Source: Neomoorella mulderi (GTDB lineage Bacteria > Bacillota > DSM-521 > Neomoorellales > Neomoorellaceae). Taken from it: DNA of 8,348 bases. The notes below the pieces were generated by a model that was not told the DNA's origin, searched no databases, and worked only from the letters and a program-made list of their open reading frames with translations. The position numbers and the translations under genes were made by a program. Shown here piece by piece: positions 6,636 to 8,348 of the stretch. The stretch lies in contig DRZV01000032.1 in NCBI GenBank assembly GCA_011375465.1, positions 1 to 8,348 on the forward strand, in the 5' to 3' direction. Each line of letters starts with the position of its first letter. Within the stretch, counting starts at the first letter, position 1.

Positions 6636-6664
6636 ATTTTAATCGTTTTTATCTTCTAAAGCAA
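6636..6664 (-). promoter_or_regulatory. Candidate sigma-A promoter for ttuA-nifU
   Basis: On the minus strand a -35-like TTGCTT (6664-6659, three of six consensus bases) is followed after exactly 17 bases by TAAAAT (6641-6636, five of six to TATAAT). Transcription would start near 6629, giving a leader of roughly 27 bases containing the ribosome site. The -35 box overlaps the T-rich end of the fprA terminator, so the pair can be transcribed independently of fprA. The -35 match is weak. Confidence 0.5.
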
Positions 6665-6690
6665 AGGGCCGTCCCTAGGCGGACGGCCCT
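6659..6690 (-). terminator. Rho-independent terminator downstream of fprA
   Basis: Perfect 10-bp stem of AGGGCCGTCC (6665-6674) with GGACGGCCCT (6681-6690) around a six-base loop. It lies 16 bases past the fprA stop codon. In the direction of fprA transcription the hairpin is followed by TTGCTT, a short imperfect T-tract, so termination may be less than complete. The plus-strand side lacks a T-run. Confidence 0.8.
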
Positions 6691-6705
6691 CTGTAGGGAG
6701 GGGTT

Positions 6706-7875
6706 TTATGCAAGAAGGCCCCATTCTTGATGGTGCCTCTTTACCTCTTCAGCTAGATTATCTAGTTTTTGGAAATCCTCCTTCCGAGGAAGCCCTTTGA
6801 TCAGAACCGGTTCCAAGGTCTTGGCCTGGGGGAGCCTCAAGTTTTGGTTGATTATGTCCACCACCCGGCTACCCCAGCCGTAGGAGCCGTAGAGGCCCAA
6901 CAGCCTGGCCTTGGGCCGGAGGACGTTTATGAGATAGGCGGCAGAAAGGGCGAAGGGATGGGGGCCCACCAGCATGGTGGGGGTGCCCAGCAGTATGGTG
7001 GCTGCATCCACCAGGGCCATGGAGAGGTTGGTCAGCTCTGTGTAGGTCAGGTTAAAACGATCCACAGTTATACCCCGGTTGACCAGGGCTTCCACCAGAT
7101 ATTCGCTCATGAGGGCGGTACTGTCGTGCATGGATACACAGGCCAAGACCGCTCTGTTTTTCACCTCATCGGAAGACCAGTCCCGGTAGGCTTGCAGTAT
7201 AAATTCCGGTTTATGGTATACAGGTCCATGGCTGGGGGCGATGTAGGCCAGAGGGAGCTTTTCTATCTTCTCCAGATGCCTTTTCACGTGATCCCGGAAG
7301 GGCATCATTATTTCCGCATAGTAGGATTTGGCTCCTATATATACCCTTTCTTCCTCCACAGCAAACAGCTCGCTGGTGGCCAGGTGGGAGCCCAGGAAGT
7401 CGCAGGTGAAGAGGATCTTGTCCTCCACCAGGTAAGTGAACATGGTTTCCGGCCAGTGGACCCAGGGGGCCAGCTTGAACACCAGGGTCTTGTCCCCCAG
7501 AGAAAGGCTCTCTTCGTCTTGAATCACCACAAAGACGTCTTCCGACAGGTGAAGGTGGTCCATCAACAGTTCTTTGCATTTGGTATTGGTCACCACCTTG
7601 GCCCCGGGATAGGCGGAGAGCACATCGGGTATACAGCCGGAATGATCCTGTTCTGTATGGTTGGAGATGATGTAATCCAGCCTTTCTACCCCTACCTTTT
7701 TGAGGTTAGAGAAAAATTCATCTTTTTTGGCTGGATCCACCGTGTCAACCAGGGCCGTTTTCTCTGAGCCCTTGATGAGATAAGCATTATAAGAAGTGCC
7801 CTGGTGGATGGGCATGAGATCTTCGAAGAGGCGCCGATCCCAGTCCACCACTCCCACAGCATATACCCCGGGCAC
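6706..7875 (-). CDS. fprA: Flavodiiron protein (FprA-type O2/NO reductase)
   Basis: Soluble enzyme that reduces oxygen to water and/or nitric oxide to nitrous oxide, protecting anaerobes, with electrons usually delivered through rubredoxin or an NADH-linked partner. Residues 1-240 are the metallo-beta-lactamase-like diiron domain with every ligand visible: H73, E75, D77 and H78 in SNHTEQDHSG, H140 in PWVHWPETM, D159 in CDFLGSH and H216 in PSHGP. Residues 243-389 are the flavodoxin domain with the FMN loop SMHDSTALM, GTPTMLVGPHP and GSYGWGSR; no rubredoxin is fused. As read the start is GTG 7875. However, REIVPGVYAVG, the usual family beginning, lies in frame just upstream without a start codon. 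Removing one G from the GGGG after ATG at 7891-7889 would give MGREIVPGVYAVG with a good AAGGGGA site, so that ATG is probably the true start. Confidence 0.95.
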   Translation of the reverse strand: MPGVYAVGVVDWDRRLFEDLMPIHQGTSYNAYLIKGSEKTALVDTVDPAKKDEFFSNLKKVGVERLDYIISNHTEQDHSGCIPDVLSAYPGAKVVTNTKCKELLMDHLHLSEDVFVVIQDEESLSLGDKTLVFKLAPWVHWPETMFTYLVEDKILFTCDFLGSHLATSELFAVEEERVYIGAKSYYAEIMMPFRDHVKRHLEKIEKLPLAYIAPSHGPVYHKPEFILQAYRDWSSDEVKNRAVLACVSMHDSTALMSEYLVEALVNRGITVDRFNLTYTELTNLSMALVDAATILLGTPTMLVGPHPFALSAAYLINVLRPKARLLGLYGSYGWGSRVVDIINQNLRLPQAKTLEPVLIKGLPRKEDFQKLDNLAEEVKRHHQEWGLLA

Positions 7876-7912
7876 TATCTCTCTGCCCCATATGTTTTCT
7901 TCCCCTTTTTAA

Positions 7913-7927
7913 TGTTAGTAATTATCA
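7913..7927. promoter_or_regulatory. Candidate Fur/PerR-type operator upstream of fprA
   Basis: The plus-strand sequence TGTTAGTAATTATCA (minus strand TGATAATTACTAACA) fits the 7-1-7 inverted repeat TGATAATnATTATCA at 12 of 14 defined positions. It lies 21 bases upstream of the probable fprA ATG, and a -10-like GATAAT for fprA falls inside it, so a bound repressor would block RNA polymerase. PerR control of fprA genes is known in Clostridium acetobutylicum. Metal (Fur), peroxide (PerR) or zinc (Zur) control cannot be told apart here, and AT-rich spacers can imitate such sites. Confidence 0.45.
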
Positions 7928-8013
7928 ATTCGATATATCTCCTTTTTTCCTGCCGCAGATAAAAAATATTCCTGAAACATTACAAGCAGGAAAATCTATA
8001 ACTTGGGGGAAGA

Positions 8014-8348
8014 ATGAATTATATAAAGATCAAAGAGGGGAGGAAATATCCTTTGCGACGGGCCACTCCAGAAGAGGTAAGGGCCGTTTGCTGTGAAAGG
8101 GAATTGGACTACTTAAAAACCGATTCCATTAAGCCCCTGGAGAGTATAGTGGGACAGGAAAGGGCTACCCGGGCGCTGGCCTTTGGGTTAGAGATGGAAC
8201 TGCCTGGTTTTCATATTTTCGCTGCCGGCCTTCCGGGAACAGGCAGGACCACTGCCATCAAGGAATTTTTGGAGGTCAGGGCCAAAGATAAACCCACCCC
8301 TCCCGATTGGTGCTACGTCTTCAATTTCAAGGATCCCTACGAACCCAA
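8014..8348 (+). CDS. Lon-like AAA ATPase/protease, N-terminal part (cut by window end)
   Basis: The first 111 codons of a gene running off the window. After a short lead (MNYIKIKEGRKYPLRRATPEE) comes SIVGQERATRALAFGLEM and then the Walker A-like loop AAGLPGTGRTTAIKEFLE at residues 71-87. Arg replaces the usual Lys, as is common in the Lon-related family (COG1067, AAA_32-type), which carries a C-terminal Ser-Lys protease domain not visible here. The closing WCYVFNFKDPYEPK also fits that family. Expected role: ATP-dependent protein degradation in the cytoplasm. ATG 8014 follows GGGGGAAG. It is divergent from fprA across 138 bases. A weak promoter-like pair (GAAACA at 7974, TATAAC at 7997) lies upstream but would leave almost no leader. 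Confidence 0.88.
   Translation, partial: MNYIKIKEGRKYPLRRATPEEVRAVCCERELDYLKTDSIKPLESIVGQERATRALAFGLEMELPGFHIFAAGLPGTGRTTAIKEFLEVRAKDKPTPPDWCYVFNFKDPYEP

Noticed and set aside
6769..7767. Long plus-strand open frame (332 codons) opposite fprA
   Set aside because: It mirrors the fprA coding frame, is rich in Gly, Gln and His in the way antisense frames are, and has no recognisable motif, while fprA opposite has every expected ligand.
7974..8002. Sigma-A promoter (GAAACA, 17 bases, TATAAC) for the Lon-like gene
   Set aside because: The -35 match is only three of six, and the start point would fall on the ribosome binding site, leaving almost no leader. It is mentioned under the gene but not called.

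Overview
The window reads like a low-oxygen, probably thermophilic member of the Bacillota (Clostridia; Moorella, Desulfotomaculum and Thermincola relatives are the natural comparison). This is inferred from gene content and style: a flavodiiron protein, a divergent Fe/Mn superoxide dismutase, a BCP peroxiredoxin, a TtuA-type tRNA thiolase, a Lon-like AAA protease, strong G-rich ribosome binding sites, short intergenic gaps and overlapping start/stop codons. No rRNA, tRNA, CRISPR array, insertion sequence or phage gene was seen.

Layout. Positions 1-2585 (+) carry the tail of an unknown gene, a GT4 glycosyltransferase, a GT2 glycosyltransferase and an unrecognised membrane protein, all closely spaced and probably one envelope-glycoconjugate operon. 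Positions 2555-3184 (-) encode a superoxide dismutase that converges on, and overlaps, the membrane protein gene. Diverging from it, 3289-5401 (+) holds a MerR-like HTH/zinc-ribbon protein, sfsA (GTGA overlap) and a bcp peroxiredoxin, ending at a compact bidirectional terminator (5384-5414). Reading into that terminator from the other side are a TtuA-like tRNA 2-thiolation enzyme and a 74-residue NifU-type Fe-S scaffold (5413-6602, -), whose genes overlap by 16 bases. Upstream of these on the same strand is fprA (6706-7875), with its own terminator and a Fur/PerR-like operator at 7913-7927. The window ends inside a divergent Lon-like protease gene that starts at 8014.

Themes. Three oxidative-defence enzymes (superoxide dismutase, peroxiredoxin, flavodiiron O2/NO reductase) lie within about 5 kb, alongside an oxygen-sensitive Fe-S tRNA thiolation pair and a protein-quality-control protease. 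The likely logic is oxygen protection plus sulfur and Fe-S handling in an anaerobe, next to an unrelated sugar-transfer operon.

Caution. The sequence has many apparent single-base frameshifts, nearly all at runs of G, C or T: in the GT4, GT2, membrane protein and sfsA genes, at the fprA start and perhaps at the bcp end. Correcting one base at each restores conserved protein sequence. I consider uncorrected homopolymer errors more likely than gene decay, so these genes are annotated over their reconstructed spans. No clearly new system was found. The best leads are the ttuA-nifU pair, the HTH/zinc-ribbon protein coupled to sfsA, the Fur-like box at fprA and the unusual cysteine pattern of the peroxiredoxin.
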